DNA of 64,000 bases from Clavelina lepadiformis (Eukaryota > Chordata > Ascidiacea > Aplousobranchia > Clavelinidae). The DNA lies in NCBI RefSeq assembly GCF_947623445.1, contig NC_135240.1, positions 22,568,001-22,632,000 on the forward strand, in the 5' to 3' direction. The position numbers were made by a program, and so were the translations under genes. Below the pieces are notes generated by a model that saw only the letters and a program-made list of their open reading frames with translations, made no database searches and had not been told where the DNA came from. Numbering within the stretch: position 1 is the stretch's first letter; each line of letters opens with the position of its first letter. Shown one piece after another: positions 1 through 12,400 of the stretch.

Positions 1-110
1 AAGTGGTATACTGTATGAGTAGCTGTGTGCTATGAATGACATACAGTAGCTCACAAAATTTTCTTTTATAGGTGAAATGCTTCCGACTTGACTGTAGAAT
101 TAATTGGGTT

Positions 111-1184
111 ATGTCGAATAATACCACCCATACCTTCGAGTATCTTAGCTCAGAATGGATTGCATATCAAATATTTTCGGCGCTGATATTTATGATATCG
201 TTGTACATATGCCTATCGTGTCTTCTACGCGAGCGGTTTGCAAGCAGAGCTCTCAACGCTTTTCAGCAGACACGCTCCAGAACGACAAATGTTTCAGCTT
301 TAAGTGAAGAGAACAATATTTCATCAGTGTATTCTGTCGCAGCAAATTCTACCAATGCATCCGGTGTGCTCCGCGCGACTAACGCCTCATCTAAGCAGCC
401 GCCTGCAAACGATAACAGTTTTGGCAATAGAAATCCTCCTCGTATTCGACTACTTTTCGTAACTGCGCTTGTGTTTATGGTTATAAGATGTTCGGTTGCA
501 CTTTTCGAAGTGCACCTTGGTTGGAAATATAGCGTGGCTTGCCGGGTGTGTTTTTTTGTAATTATTTTCTCTTACGGTTTCAGCAACGCCGCGACTTATA
601 TGCTGTTTTGGGAAAGACAAAGACGTTTCTACGCTCATCCAGCGATGCGGCGGTCTTTGCGGTCAAAATACCTCATAAACCTTAGCTGGAGTGCGTTCGC
701 CCTCATAATAATTGCTCTGACATGCAACATTTTAACATTTGCTCTCACCAGCAATCACTTCGCATCTTCTACCGGATGCGAACGCATCGACCTCGGAATC
801 CCCTTCTGGCTGAAAGCTGTTCTTCTCTCCATTTGGACCATCCTTCACCAGATTATCCTCGTGGTTCTCATGGTGTATCCACTTGTTCGATATTACTCTG
901 CCTCTGGAATCGTGATGCCCAGGAACGCAAGAAACATCATGCCGGTGATAAAGCGTCTAGCCACCGCCACAGTTATCTGCATACTTTCGGACATAACGGT
1001 AACAATTCTGGCCTCATTCACGAGCCAACCTTTTATGTCCCACCTCTTGTACAACGTGAACTTGGTGGTAAATGTCGTTTGTGCGGTGATGACTTTCGGG
1101 GATTGGAAATTGAGGCTAAATGCATTTGTCTACTTTTGGAAACGAAAGGAAAACATCCCTTCCATTCGCCAAACGGAACTGTAA
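111..1184 (+). CDS. Orphan seven-transmembrane protein, GPCR-like, single coding exon
   Basis: The 357-residue protein starting at the ATG at 111 has an N-glycosylation sequon right after the start (MSNNTT). It shows seven hydrophobic segments, at roughly residues 17-40, 115-140, 145-170, 192-217, 238-265, 285-308 and 315-345. A long Ser/Asn-rich polar loop separates the first two. The end of segment 3 reads FWERQRRFY, loosely recalling the E/DRY region of rhodopsin-like receptors. A short basic tail follows segment 7. I do not recognise an orthologue; membrane location and receptor-like topology are inferred from hydropathy only. The reading frame is open upstream to about 72, but only via GTG, and a splice-acceptor-like ttttatag ends at 70, so the true 5' end is probably an exon start just before the ATG. 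An upstream coding exon outside the window cannot be excluded. Confidence 0.72.
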   Translation: MSNNTTHTFEYLSSEWIAYQIFSALIFMISLYICLSCLLRERFASRALNAFQQTRSRTTNVSALSEENNISSVYSVAANSTNASGVLRATNASSKQPPANDNSFGNRNPPRIRLLFVTALVFMVIRCSVALFEVHLGWKYSVACRVCFFVIIFSYGFSNAATYMLFWERQRRFYAHPAMRRSLRSKYLINLSWSAFALIIIALTCNILTFALTSNHFASSTGCERIDLGIPFWLKAVLLSIWTILHQIILVVLMVYPLVRYYSASGIVMPRNARNIMPVIKRLATATVICILSDITVTILASFTSQPFMSHLLYNVNLVVNVVCAVMTFGDWKLRLNAFVYFWKRKENIPSIRQTEL

Positions 1185-3826
1185 TTAACCCATAAACACG
1201 CTTCCAAAAATAATTTTACGAGCCTAATCTTATATCCTGCAAATATACGATGTACTTGATCGGATATTAAATTAGCCAACATGATCGACCTCCTGCTTGG
1301 TTTGTGGTGTGAAATATAAAAATTTGTCGTTGATTGGAAAATTCATTTATCAACGATCGCCCATGCCATGTTGTTAATCACCGTAGATGCTTTCAGATAG
1401 TTCAAGATACGTAAAGCCAGGGTGAAATAAGGCGTGAGCTTAATTTTTTCGTGGTGGGTTAAGTGGCCCCCGTTGGCAGCTTGCATTTACAATTCGTGGG
1501 CACTCAGTTTTGTGACTTAATATACATGGAAACAAAGTTTAATTAGTCTTGTTTTTTAATGAATGGCCAGAAAACGTTAATATTCCGAACAAGAAATACA
1601 ACAGAGTGCTAAGGTGGCAGCAAAAAAGATCCCCTTTTAACTAGTGGAGTGTCTGCAGTTTACGTTTAATTTGTCGGTGCTTGCGAAGAGTTAAACTTGT
1701 CCGCACTATAGCATTTTTGGTCTAGCTTCAATCCTAGATAAAACATGACAAAACGAATGATTGAAAATGATATCAATCGATCGCAAACGGCGAAACTATG
1801 TTGTAAAAATACGACTTTTTTCCTCATTGGTCAACGCATGTATTTGCTACAAATGCCGCTCTTAACCACAGTCGAACGTTAGGAGGCTGAAGACCGCAAG
1901 AAATGTAGAACACTCATTTCTACACTAAACAACACATGTAGCCAAACACCGAATACGAAGTGATAGCAAAAGATAAATAAGATTTTTATTATTAAAATAT
2001 ATTGGTCTTGAAACTTGCACGGCAAACGTACGTGGGTATGACATGTGAGAGTCTCGCAGTCGAAGCTTGTAAGCCACACGGGAACAGAGCTGGCGCTGAA
2101 AGAGCTCCGAAGGCACAGATAAGAAACGCACTTAAAAGTTTAGGCACGGTAGCTTAAAATTGTGAGTTGGAAAGATTATCTAGTAAAATAGTTTTATTCC
2201 TACACATGAAAAACGCTGCGTATGTACAATCAATGTCAACATACATTACGAATACTATCACACAAAAACTGGAAACAGCAACAAAAGTATAATAATAACG
2301 ATTACAACGACGTGCAAAGATACAAACAACATATTTAAGACTAGCTTCAGATAGGGTTAAACAATCCGTGGGGAAAAAAAGAAAGCTTAAAAATCGGTAG
2401 AGTAATTAATTATGAAAAATGATTACAAAGTGTCTTCTGTTGATCAATAGGCATTCCCTGGGTCGTTAAGAAAGGTTATTTATAGCTGCGGGAAAACACA
2501 GGATGCCGCTTTAAACCACTTCCGACCATATATTTGGAAAATGGTGTATTGTGTTTTGCCCTTTGCTCTCTTGAAAATGCTAACGTAGCATAGAAAGGGC
2601 TTCCGCGATGTTATGAGATGTTTACCACGCCATCAAAAATAACGCTGCGCCTCCCTAAGTTATTGTCATACGTCGTTGTCGCAATGTATAAGATACGTAC
2701 GCTGGAATCGCTCAACAAACCAGCCAAATTCTACAGAAGCGTAACGTGCCGTTCGGCGTCATACGAACCGCCACCATAAATAGCGACAAAGGATATAAAT
2801 ATTGAACAAAATTAGGAAATGTAGCATTATTATTATTATAAAGTACGTCGTATCAACACATTACTATCTATATAAAACGCAGGGGATTGATAATAAAATG
2901 ATGTTGTTTGATGGCAAACGACACCGAAATCAAATCATCCGCAATCCAAACGCAATGTGTTGGTTTGAGTAGCGAACAACACTGGAGCGAAAAGTCGTAA
3001 ACAGAAATGCCAAAAATATGCAGATAAGTTCACGTCATAGTCGGAGTATGCTTTTATTAATAGGCATGTTTATCGGATGGAAGCACGTCTATAGAAACCA
3101 TTGAAATAATGTTGGTAGCGATAAGAGCACGCATGGGACTGTTTTTCAAACGCGTGTATTCCGTTTCACCCCAGTCTATAATAAAACAGCTCTTTATCGG
3201 TCCAAATAACGAGCAGTTTCAGTTACAAAGATTCGGATACACAACTCGACGCATACAAGTTGGCAACAGAAGGCATATAGTTATAAGATGTACAGGATTG
3301 ATTGGAATGCGAAAGGTTCGTACTGAAACGAAAACAAATCCAACATCAGTGTTAATATCTCCCAAGAGTCTACAACTTACAGAAATGGCTGCGAGGTATA
3401 TGGGATTGATGAATGCTAAGTTCTGCTGCGTGGTAAGCACACAGCGCTAGACACCGTAATATAGTTAAAGAATGGTGTGCGCAAGGTGCGGTTACAAATA
3501 TGACACCACAAGGAAAAACTTTTTCAGCGTAAAGAACGCGCCAAAACAGGCCACCATTAAAAACGAAGCTAAGGGTAATGCTCATCTGCTTTTGTAAAGT
3601 AAATAACACAAAACGCGGTCCACCGCCGCCAAACAACTAATTAATTATCAATCCAACTCAAATCGGTCACAGTGCGTCCCGTCATGTACCATAATGACGT
3701 TAGATGACGTCACCGGGACATTACGTCATCAAACGCCACACTTTCGACGGTGGTACGAGCACAGCGTTTCAACAAAAAAATTCAAAACGTGCTGTCAACA
3801 GTGTCACGGAAACGATTAGCTGTTAA
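1185..3826. other. Intergenic region between the orphan 7TM gene and DNAAF3
   Basis: No coding region is supported. A possible ATTAAA poly(A) signal for the 7TM gene lies at 1266-1271. There is a short TAT/ATT microsatellite near 2828-2839 and a cluster of CRE-like motifs at 3695-3728. A 113-codon ATG frame at 3109-3450 has no recognisable homology and is treated as chance. The right part should contain the 3' UTR of the convergent DNAAF3 gene. Confidence 0.5.
3695..3728. promoter_or_regulatory. Cluster of three CRE/ATF-like motifs
   Basis: TGACGT at 3695-3700, the full palindrome TGACGTCA at 3705-3712 and TTACGTCA at 3721-3728 lie within 34 bp. Such motifs bind CREB/ATF bZIP factors. They sit downstream of the DNAAF3 stop, so a promoter role is not obvious; a distal element or chance are both possible. 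Confidence 0.3.
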
Positions 3827-6800
3827 CTATGATCGAACGAGTTCGAACTTAGCAAAACATCCCTGGACTGATTGCGGTATGTTGTTCGCGGGTGGCACTG
3901 GCTGAAATCCTGCTTCCTGAGCCATGGTGCTCACACGTGCCGCAAATCCTTCCACCTGACTCTTGTTTAAATCCAAAATGTATCTGTGGTTTTATAGAAG
4001 ACAAGAAACGTAATTGTAATATAAGGTATGTCAGTTGCGAAACGATACGATAATTATGACTGGTATTGTGGGATGTCTATTGTTGAAGATAGTAAACGTT
4101 AACTATAACCTGATACTTACTTCACTAGTTCTATGGTGAGCGTCGCGTGCTCAGCAAATACGTGCCGTAAATCCGGGGTTAAAACTTGCACCATGCTAAA
4201 AAATAACCACAAAATATTTTAACATCATCGGTTTGGAAAAGTACCAGAGACTAACTACAACATGTATTGAAAATTCTTTAACGTCCGGTGTCTGTGAGTC
4301 AAAAGTTGTTTACCGAATTAATATAAAATAAAACCATGGAGCTATTTTCAATTCCCGCGTCATAACATTTACACGAGGGTTATTCCAGCAGCCAGGCCAA
4401 CAGGTGATGAAATCCACTTAATATTGAAAGATTTCTCACAACGTCTTACCGGGTTGACAAGCCACAAAGCTCTTACGCGACGAAGTAATATCGTCAACAA
4501 GTTTTAATCAGACCCGTGAATGAAAAACTGGTTTTGGACAATTTTAAACAATCGAAGGAAATGCGTCGTCTGGGCGTTAAAAGCCTCTTAACATTTGTCG
4601 CTATACATTACGAGATGTCAACAGAGAACTATGTTAAATTGCTTTAAAACTGTCAGCCGTACCTCGCTGATATGAAGGCTGTGTTGAAGAGATTCTTGAA
4701 TTTTGACTTCTTGTGTAGGTCGGCCACTGAGTTTAAGGATAGAAAATGGACACAAACCTCTTCACACGGTATGGGTGCTGTATTGGACAACAACGAAAGC
4801 TTGAAATTCGAGTTGCTTAGCAGTGAAGATTGAAAAGCAAAATAACAGTACATGGCGACTAGCTTAATGGCACGGTTCATTAATCCATTAAACTGGGTCA
4901 AAAGGATGAATCATCACACTTAGTGACCGATGCCCTAGTCTGTTTATTGCTTGTAAAATTTGAATTCACATTTCGCTTTCAGTGACTCACCGCACCGTCT
5001 ACATTTTCCACTCACCGTAGAACTCCTTGTTGCCCTGAGTTTGCGCGTGATCCATCTCTGTCTCCCCGTCGCAGTGCTCCTCTGTATCCACGATTTCATC
5101 CAGCTCCATTATCTTCGGTTCCTTTTTGTCGTTTTCCTCCGGCGCAGGCTCGTAATGTGTCCCGCTCTGTAGCTCGTGGAAAATGGCCGTTAAGTTGTGG
5201 AGGGAAATGTCTGCCGAGTTCTGCGTATATCATGTTTAAGCACAGTTTTACAATAAAGTCATAATAAATGATAACATGAATTATTTGGGCATTAGCAATA
5301 AAAAACCACAGGATCTTTAAATTTCTTAATACACTGATGATAATCCTGAATGTTATGTTGGAACGTTAAGGGTTGTTGTTGTTGTAGGTTCAGTAGCACA
5401 TGGCGTGATACAGACTTCAAAACAAACAAGCTTCGCGGTTGAAAGAGCTTAATTAAATTAGATGATACAAAACAGAACGAGATAAGCGTCTAATCATAAA
5501 ATACCAAACCACTGTATCTGTGGGTAATATCAAACTAACGATAACATCTTTACCTTGACAGGTTTTCCATTCGCCGTCTTAAGAAGCGACTTTTCTTCGG
5601 TGTCCACACCAAATGCTATGTACGGTCCAGTGACCATGTCACCCCAGTAACCTCGGCACGGGACGCGCTCGCCATCTCTCTATCAACGTATACAGAGTTA
5701 GTAGAGCGAAGTTCAGACTCAAAGTTTACATTTGTACGTTCTCGAAGTGAGTTTAGAAGAAAAAACAATTGCGTACAGTATCAATCAGGCTTTTTATTCA
5801 TTTATACAGCCAACCGCAAACTCACGCGTTTTAATAGGATGCCACTGGCCATTGACTTGTTGGGTCGGTCATAGATGCCTTCGCGTGCTTCGAACGCAAC
5901 GCCGGTTTCCCTCCAACGAAAATATTCAGCTTTAGTCATCATTTTGGCCTGTATGAAACACAACTCTAACAGTACATTAAACTGCTCAAAAATTGCGCCC
6001 AGCGTAGAAATAGATAATATATAGACCTGACCGAACGTAATTTTATTAAGGAAATGCTGTATGTTTGTAATGTTGGACTATGAATATACATGTAAAAGTA
6101 AAACTGTCCTTAAAACATCAAATTATAGTCCAATTGATAATAGACAACACATGTTAAAATGAGTTTCAGGAGGAATGTCAAGAAAACGTTTATATTTGAA
6201 AAGGATTTCAAAAGCAAATGTTACCCCTAAGTCATGCAGCTTCATGGACAAGTCCCAGTCATATGCGCCGTTCCTCTCATCATATCGAGTCGCTAAATAC
6301 TGACGTAATCGACTGTCCCACATTGACGACACGTTAAAATGACGCATGTCTGGTTCCCTCCAGAACTTGAAAATACCTTCAAGATAGTCTCGCTCCTTGT
6401 ACTGTGGAAAGTGCACAGGTTTAATAAATAAGGTCAGTCAGAAGACGTGGAACATTGACCTTAGACTTTGTTTATAAACCAACGTTGTAATGTTTGTGTC
6501 TTTTCGGCCTGAAAACTTTATAACATTAATCTTAGGCCTGTAAGCATAGGTATAGGTCAAAAGTAAAAAACAATTTTAGTCTTTTAAGGTGATCATATGC
6601 AAGGTATCATGTTTAGCAAAGCTTTGCAGAAAATACAACAATAAATATTGATTATGTACATAAGAGCTTGCCAAAGACGTCATCAGAAAACCGCAACCAA
6701 TTAGGTCTGGCATAAGCGGGAGTATCAAACGCAAACAAAAACAAGGTCCTTTTCAACAGACCTTCAATTGTGATAGGTCAATCGTAGGCATCCTCTCATC

Positions 6801-8495
6801 TGAGTAATCCAAGTCTGTGATCATTTCAATAAACAAATTGGCCTTTTCCTGTAGGTACTGCACTGTTTGCTGCCGTATTAATGTATTGCCGTACAGTTCA
6901 GCAAAAAGTTCTACTTTTTCTGTAAATAATTATACATTTAAGCAAGGCAGTTAAACTAGCTAAAAGTTGAAAAATCAAATATCAAATTGGAGCAACTAAC
7001 TCAGTAAAACTATGTTATATTTTGACCTCAAGTTGAGCAGTTAATCTAAATGAGCTTGAATCACAGATAATCACAGAAAAAAACAATTTTGCTCCAATAA
7101 ATAAAATTTCACACAAAATATATTTACAAACATTTCCTAAGCACGAAAAAAATAATTGTGAAATAAAAATGAGTATTTTATATGCATAATGTATGCAACT
7201 CCTCAAAAAGCTAGGCTATTCATTTCCTACAGCATGTATTTGCCATATAATCAACAGATATTTTGCTCCTATGTTACATACATTTTCACAAAGCTAAATG
7301 GCAATTGAGCATAAATTATTCACCACAGACAAATGTTAAATATTTTGCAAAGTCAGACACATATCGCAGACAAAATTCGTCTACAACCTCGAAAACAACT
7401 GGGGATTTATAGATAACCTTTTAAAAACTATTACTTATAATAATTGCAATATAACTGTTTCATATGCTCTTTATATGTATAATTGTATATTGTTACATTC
7501 CACCACATAATTCCTTTCATTTAAAATACCATCATTAAAGCTAAGAGGTGTATTTCATTTTGTACCTTGTAAGCCCATTCTATGCGCTGGTTCCAATGAC
7601 AAGGTGAACAATAACAGGTGTTTTCCAAGTAATTCCAAGTTGTTTTCAACCACATAAATCTGTAAAATGATTCTATGTTACAGTAATGTCATTGGATTCA
7701 TAATAAAGTACATGTTGTTGTTTACCAAACAAGAAGAAAGCTATAACGGAAGTCACTTGGGAAAAGCAAATTACTTGATAAATGATTTAACTAATTTTTT
7801 TGCTGGTATGCTAGCGCTTCACCTACTGAAAAGGTGCAACCCGATTAAGAAGCAAAATACTTACAACAAACACCAATATTTAAACATACATGAATCTTTC
7901 TCTTTTTATGCCTCTTCCGAAGAGCAGCTGTTTTCAATATATGTCTGCAATCTCCAGCTCCAATCATAAGAATGTTGACAACATCCAAAGCGTCATGTGT
8001 TACTCCTTCCTCAGTGGCAGAAATACAGTCACAGCCGCATATTTCTGAGCCACAACGATTTGAATTTCAATCACTGAATACATCTCAAAAGCTAGTTTTC
8101 TTTAAATATTTTAATTGAGACAAACAACAACCCTTGGATTTTCGGTGATGCTTATAAGGGACATACATCAGTGAGAGATAAGCACACTTGCACAGTACAT
8201 TCAAACAAATTTGATTGTTACAGACTAATTATACAACAAAGCCCATAAGCAACATTGCGTATAGCAACAACAGTTTGTTTTCTAGCACTGTCATACTTAA
8301 CATACCAAAACACTAAAAAAATTTTTAATGCTCATACACTATAAAATGTTACCACAGCACATAAAATAAATGTTAAGCAAAAAGTAATTGTATGATTTTC
8401 ATAGTATAAATTGTCAGACAGAATATACCTGCTTGAAAATCAAGGGCTGGAGTGAAGCCCCACATTGTAACTGTGCCAAATCCTTCACCAGACAT
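3827..8495 (-). CDS. DNAAF3: Dynein axonemal assembly factor 3 (DNAAF3), 11 coding exons
   Basis: Cytoplasmic factor needed to pre-assemble inner and outer dynein arms before import into motile cilia and sperm tails. Coding exons in transcript order: 8429-8495, 7890-8044, 7566-7659, 6762-6919, 6225-6401, 5826-5948, 5554-5679, 5016-5220, 4663-4777, 4121-4195, 3827-3983. All junctions are GT-AG, phases agree, and the product is 483 aa (human about 541). Conserved blocks: N-terminal [48 protein letters not shown] followed by [17 protein letters not shown] and [25 protein letters not shown]; the hallmark [16 protein letters not shown]; and C-terminal [20 protein letters not shown]. An acidic low-complexity insert lies in the exon at 5016-5220. 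The protein is shorter at the C-terminus than human, lacking the long Pro/Glu-rich tail. The start matches the human N-terminal motif. Assignment is from remembered human sequence and is very secure. Confidence 0.96.
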
Positions 8496-9423
8496 GATGT
8501 AATTGTTTGCTTACAGTTATGAAGAGTCACCACAGAGCAAACTACCACTTATAAATAAAATCCTTAGTCATCTGGATACACAAATAAAAATTAGCTACGA
8601 TTACATGAAGTAACATGGGGCACCTTTCATATTGAACAAACTGTAAATCTGAATTCTTACCATTAATTACAGCTTTATGTGTAGATTTACTAAAGGCAAT
8701 TTCACGATCAATTTTGACCTAATATCAACAAAATTGAATTATAATTGGCTATAAAACAAAATTCACGTATATAATTGGATTTTACAATTACATGATCTCT
8801 CCTAGTCATAAGCATGTTTACAACTTAATCCTAAGCAATAGTTTGACAAACTTTTGCAAAGAAAATGGCAATGAAAATGTGCAACGAGTAACAGAAACTC
8901 CCCTTCTCTGAAACACTACGATGAAAACAAAACTGCATGTCTTAGAAACACGAACCTACACAAAAATCTTAACCAATTGGTGGGATTAAGTGCAAGTTTG
9001 GATTTATTCTAAGCAGTCCACTTTTATGTGGATTTCATAGAAATGGAAAATTTCAATTGATTAGTTATAACAACCTATGACACGCAACATTTAAAGCAAT
9101 TATTAAAATACTGAATAAACGATTCTGTTATTAACATGATCCTGAGCCACAAAATCATGATTAACCATATTATGACCAATTACATTAAAGCTGAACTGAC
9201 GAAATGTAAGCACTTCTTTTTGTAAATATGAATCACATGTCATTAATTTCTATCACAAAATAAATTAAGAACAACAGCAAGCATGTACTTGTTTGACTTA
9301 TGAAGTAATATGATATTGCTACTCAATAACAACGGCCAACAGGTACAAGTGGCTAAAAACAGCTACAATAGTGGAAATTAGTGAAAACTTAATGACCACG
9401 GCGAAGTAACACGAAAAGCTCAG
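8496..9423. other. Intergenic region upstream of DNAAF3 and downstream of PEF1
   Basis: AT-rich with no supported coding sequence. It should hold the DNAAF3 promoter and the PEF1 3' UTR, since both genes are on the minus strand. I looked for an RFX X-box, expected for a ciliary gene, and did not find a convincing one by eye. Confidence 0.5.
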
Positions 9424-12400
9424 TTACGGCTTGATGTTAGCAACTGCCATGCACATAAAATCATCGTATGCCATTTGAGCACTTCCCATCATTTTCGTGT
9501 CTCTTTTCTTAAACTCAGCTGTCAATGACTGCATAACCAAACAGCAGTTAATGAAGTCTTCGAATGTAAGCTGCCGCCTTCCATGGACGTCATAACGCCA
9601 CATTGCAGTCTTAACAAATGTCGGAGAAACATTGAAACCCATTCTAGAAAATGCTGTATAAACATAATCAGGGTTTTCATTTTAATTGCGCTTGCTATAG
9701 CAGAGCATTAAATTAGATTGGTTTTACAGTATAATCAATAAGAGCATCTGGGTTGGGCTAATCACAGTTCTTGGCAAGTTTGCATTAAACTAATTAATAT
9801 ATGCGTTTAAGTGAAAACTAAACATACAATAAGCGAACAAACAAGAAACAGTGGGATTGTTAAAAAACAAGATATTAATCAATCACAGTAAAATATTCTT
9901 TTAAGAAATTTATCTCAGATACCAGACCACCAGGCATGTAAACTAGAGAGATGAATCAGAGAATTGGCATGTTTTGAAACAACTTATAACTTTAACCAGA
10001 CACGTATAAGTTCTTGACTAGGAATACAACAGTATTTAAATGAGAATCTTCTTACATTAAAATGACACCATACGTTATCGGTACTTCAAATAGAATAGTT
10101 AGAAACAAAAAGTATAAACACATATATAAATTTATGTATATATGAGTATATGTAAAAGTATCAGTATAAAAGTTTGATGCAAATATTATCATACCTGTAT
10201 GCAACTCTTGTTCACTTATAAAACCAGACCTATCTTGGTCATATGCCACAAAGACTTGTCGCCACTGGTTAATGTAACCCCATAAGGAATTGAACTCATG
10301 CAGGTCAATGGTTCCCGAATAATTGTGATCAAACAGAGCTACATATTTAATTAGAAACTTAACAACTGTACCTCGGTAGTAAGTATCGGTAGCAACTTAT
10401 TTTGGTTGCTATGAGCATCAACTAAAATGGAACTATTCAAATAAGAAAACTTCTGCATAAAATAAATGTTACCAGAGTTTATAGACCTACCCTAAAAATT
10501 CAATATCAACTAAGTAAGAAAATTGAACTCTATAATTTAATCAATGGTTAATGGCTAGCATCATAAATCTAAAACATAACACAACATGGTTACCTATCAT
10601 TTGATAGCAAGTGCCCAACTTGAAATGAGACCAGTCATTGTTGGTCAATGCTTGTTGTAATTCGGTTGCTGAAATGTGACCACTTCGATCAGCATCCACA
10701 GATTGAAACCACGCTAATACAGATGGATCAACCTGAGGAGCTCCACCAAAACCAGGCTATTAAAAGATTATAGTGCAATTTACAAAACCTGTGTTGGACT
10801 AGATTGTTCACATGATCAGGTGGGGTTGTATATAAGTTATGGCCAATATTGATCAAACAATCTACGATTATAACAATAGCCTTATTAAAAACTGCAAATC
10901 AAGTGATCAATGTGTATCGTTTAATATCAATGTATAAATACAAAAATTAATACCAAGGTAAAAATTAAGGATTAAAATACAGAACTTTAACGAAAATCAA
11001 TTTTCTTAGATCAGGATATTCCACATGACACAATCACAAAAGCCATGAATCCCAAATTTTTGCAATGCTTATGGTTGGGAGTAGGAATTTATTCAGGATA
11101 CTGCAAATTCGATTTTTGTCATCGGAGAAAAATGTTTTTTACGAAAGAGAGCGGGATAAAAAAGTTACAATTATATATTTATACGAAATACAATGCATTA
11201 TAACTTTATAAGAATAAAGTATATATCATATATGAAATAATAGAAATGTAAGCACAACTGGCAACATGGTGATGTTGAAATGCATGGTAGTAAAAATATA
11301 AATTGAAGAACTGAAATCAAATTCATAACAAACAAAGGGGTCCGAATCTAATAATGGAATCAACTTAAGTAACAAAATACAATCAAAATGGCAAATTAAG
11401 TCACACTTTAGCGTAAAAGTGACACTTAATGTTAATAGTTTGGCCTATTCAACGTAGGCTGTGGTATTTATAGACATTTATTTCATGACATTTTGTTTTA
11501 AACTTGTCCAACGGTAAACAACTTACGTCATAGATAAACACCTCACACAAGCACATGACATCAGGCAGACTCACTTTCAAAGGTAAAGAGTTTGACAAAA
11601 CAGTATTTTGATTGTAGCAGTAACTATTACCAATACAAGTTTACTGACGAAAGGAATGATCTACAGCATTGTCTTAATATGAATCACATCCTTTAGGGAT
11701 AAAAATGCATGTCGTAGGACGAGGCTGTTCTCAAGCTATGACTAAAAGGTGAACTATGGTGACTTAAACAAGTCATTTGAAAATCAAACTAATCTCAAAA
11801 CTTTTTTCTTTGTATTTAGTCTTTAATAATGAGATTACTTGACAGACTAGAAAGTATACAAAGTAAACGATTGATGTTGACTTATTTCAAGAAAACTTGT
11901 GGTTAGTGGTTACATGACGCTTTTGACAAGCGCAAATGTATATAACATATTGGCAAAATTCAAAAATGTGTACTATAAGAGTGGTCTATAAGGAAAGGTC
12001 TGGAAAAATAACGCATTAGACTCATCAATACGCTTGCCAAGTTTCTACAAGTTCACACCAACTTACAGTAAAGAAACAAGGCAATATTGGTTTTAAACAA
12101 CTTCTTGGAAAAAGTGCCATATATAGTTTCCAGTTTGAGGAGTGGATAAACTTGATAGACGTTTAAAATAACTGGATTTTGTCGTAAATGGTATCAGTCA
12201 CACATTGATGAGTTTTTAATTACCATAAAACTTGGTATCAGTCTGGAATATTGAAAAGTGTGGCACCAAACACACAACATTTCTTGACATGCTTGCCAAA
12301 TTTATCATATATATACATCTATCATTTGCCAATTCACAAAAAAAGCAAACAAGATATAACTGTCTTAAGTCGATCATTCGTCATTCAAAACTTATTATGA

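Noticed and set aside
3109..3450. 113-codon plus-strand ATG open frame
   Set aside because: No recognisable domain or homology, an open antisense frame over the same bases, and no splice or promoter support. Probably chance in a gap downstream of DNAAF3.
7667..7969. 100-codon plus-strand open frame
   Set aside because: It is the antisense of DNAAF3 exon and intron sequence (exon 7890-8044), which has strong family support on the minus strand.
8496..8700. RFX X-box in the DNAAF3 promoter
   Set aside because: GTAACATGGGGCACC near 8610 resembles two weak half-sites but does not fit the X-box consensus well enough to call.
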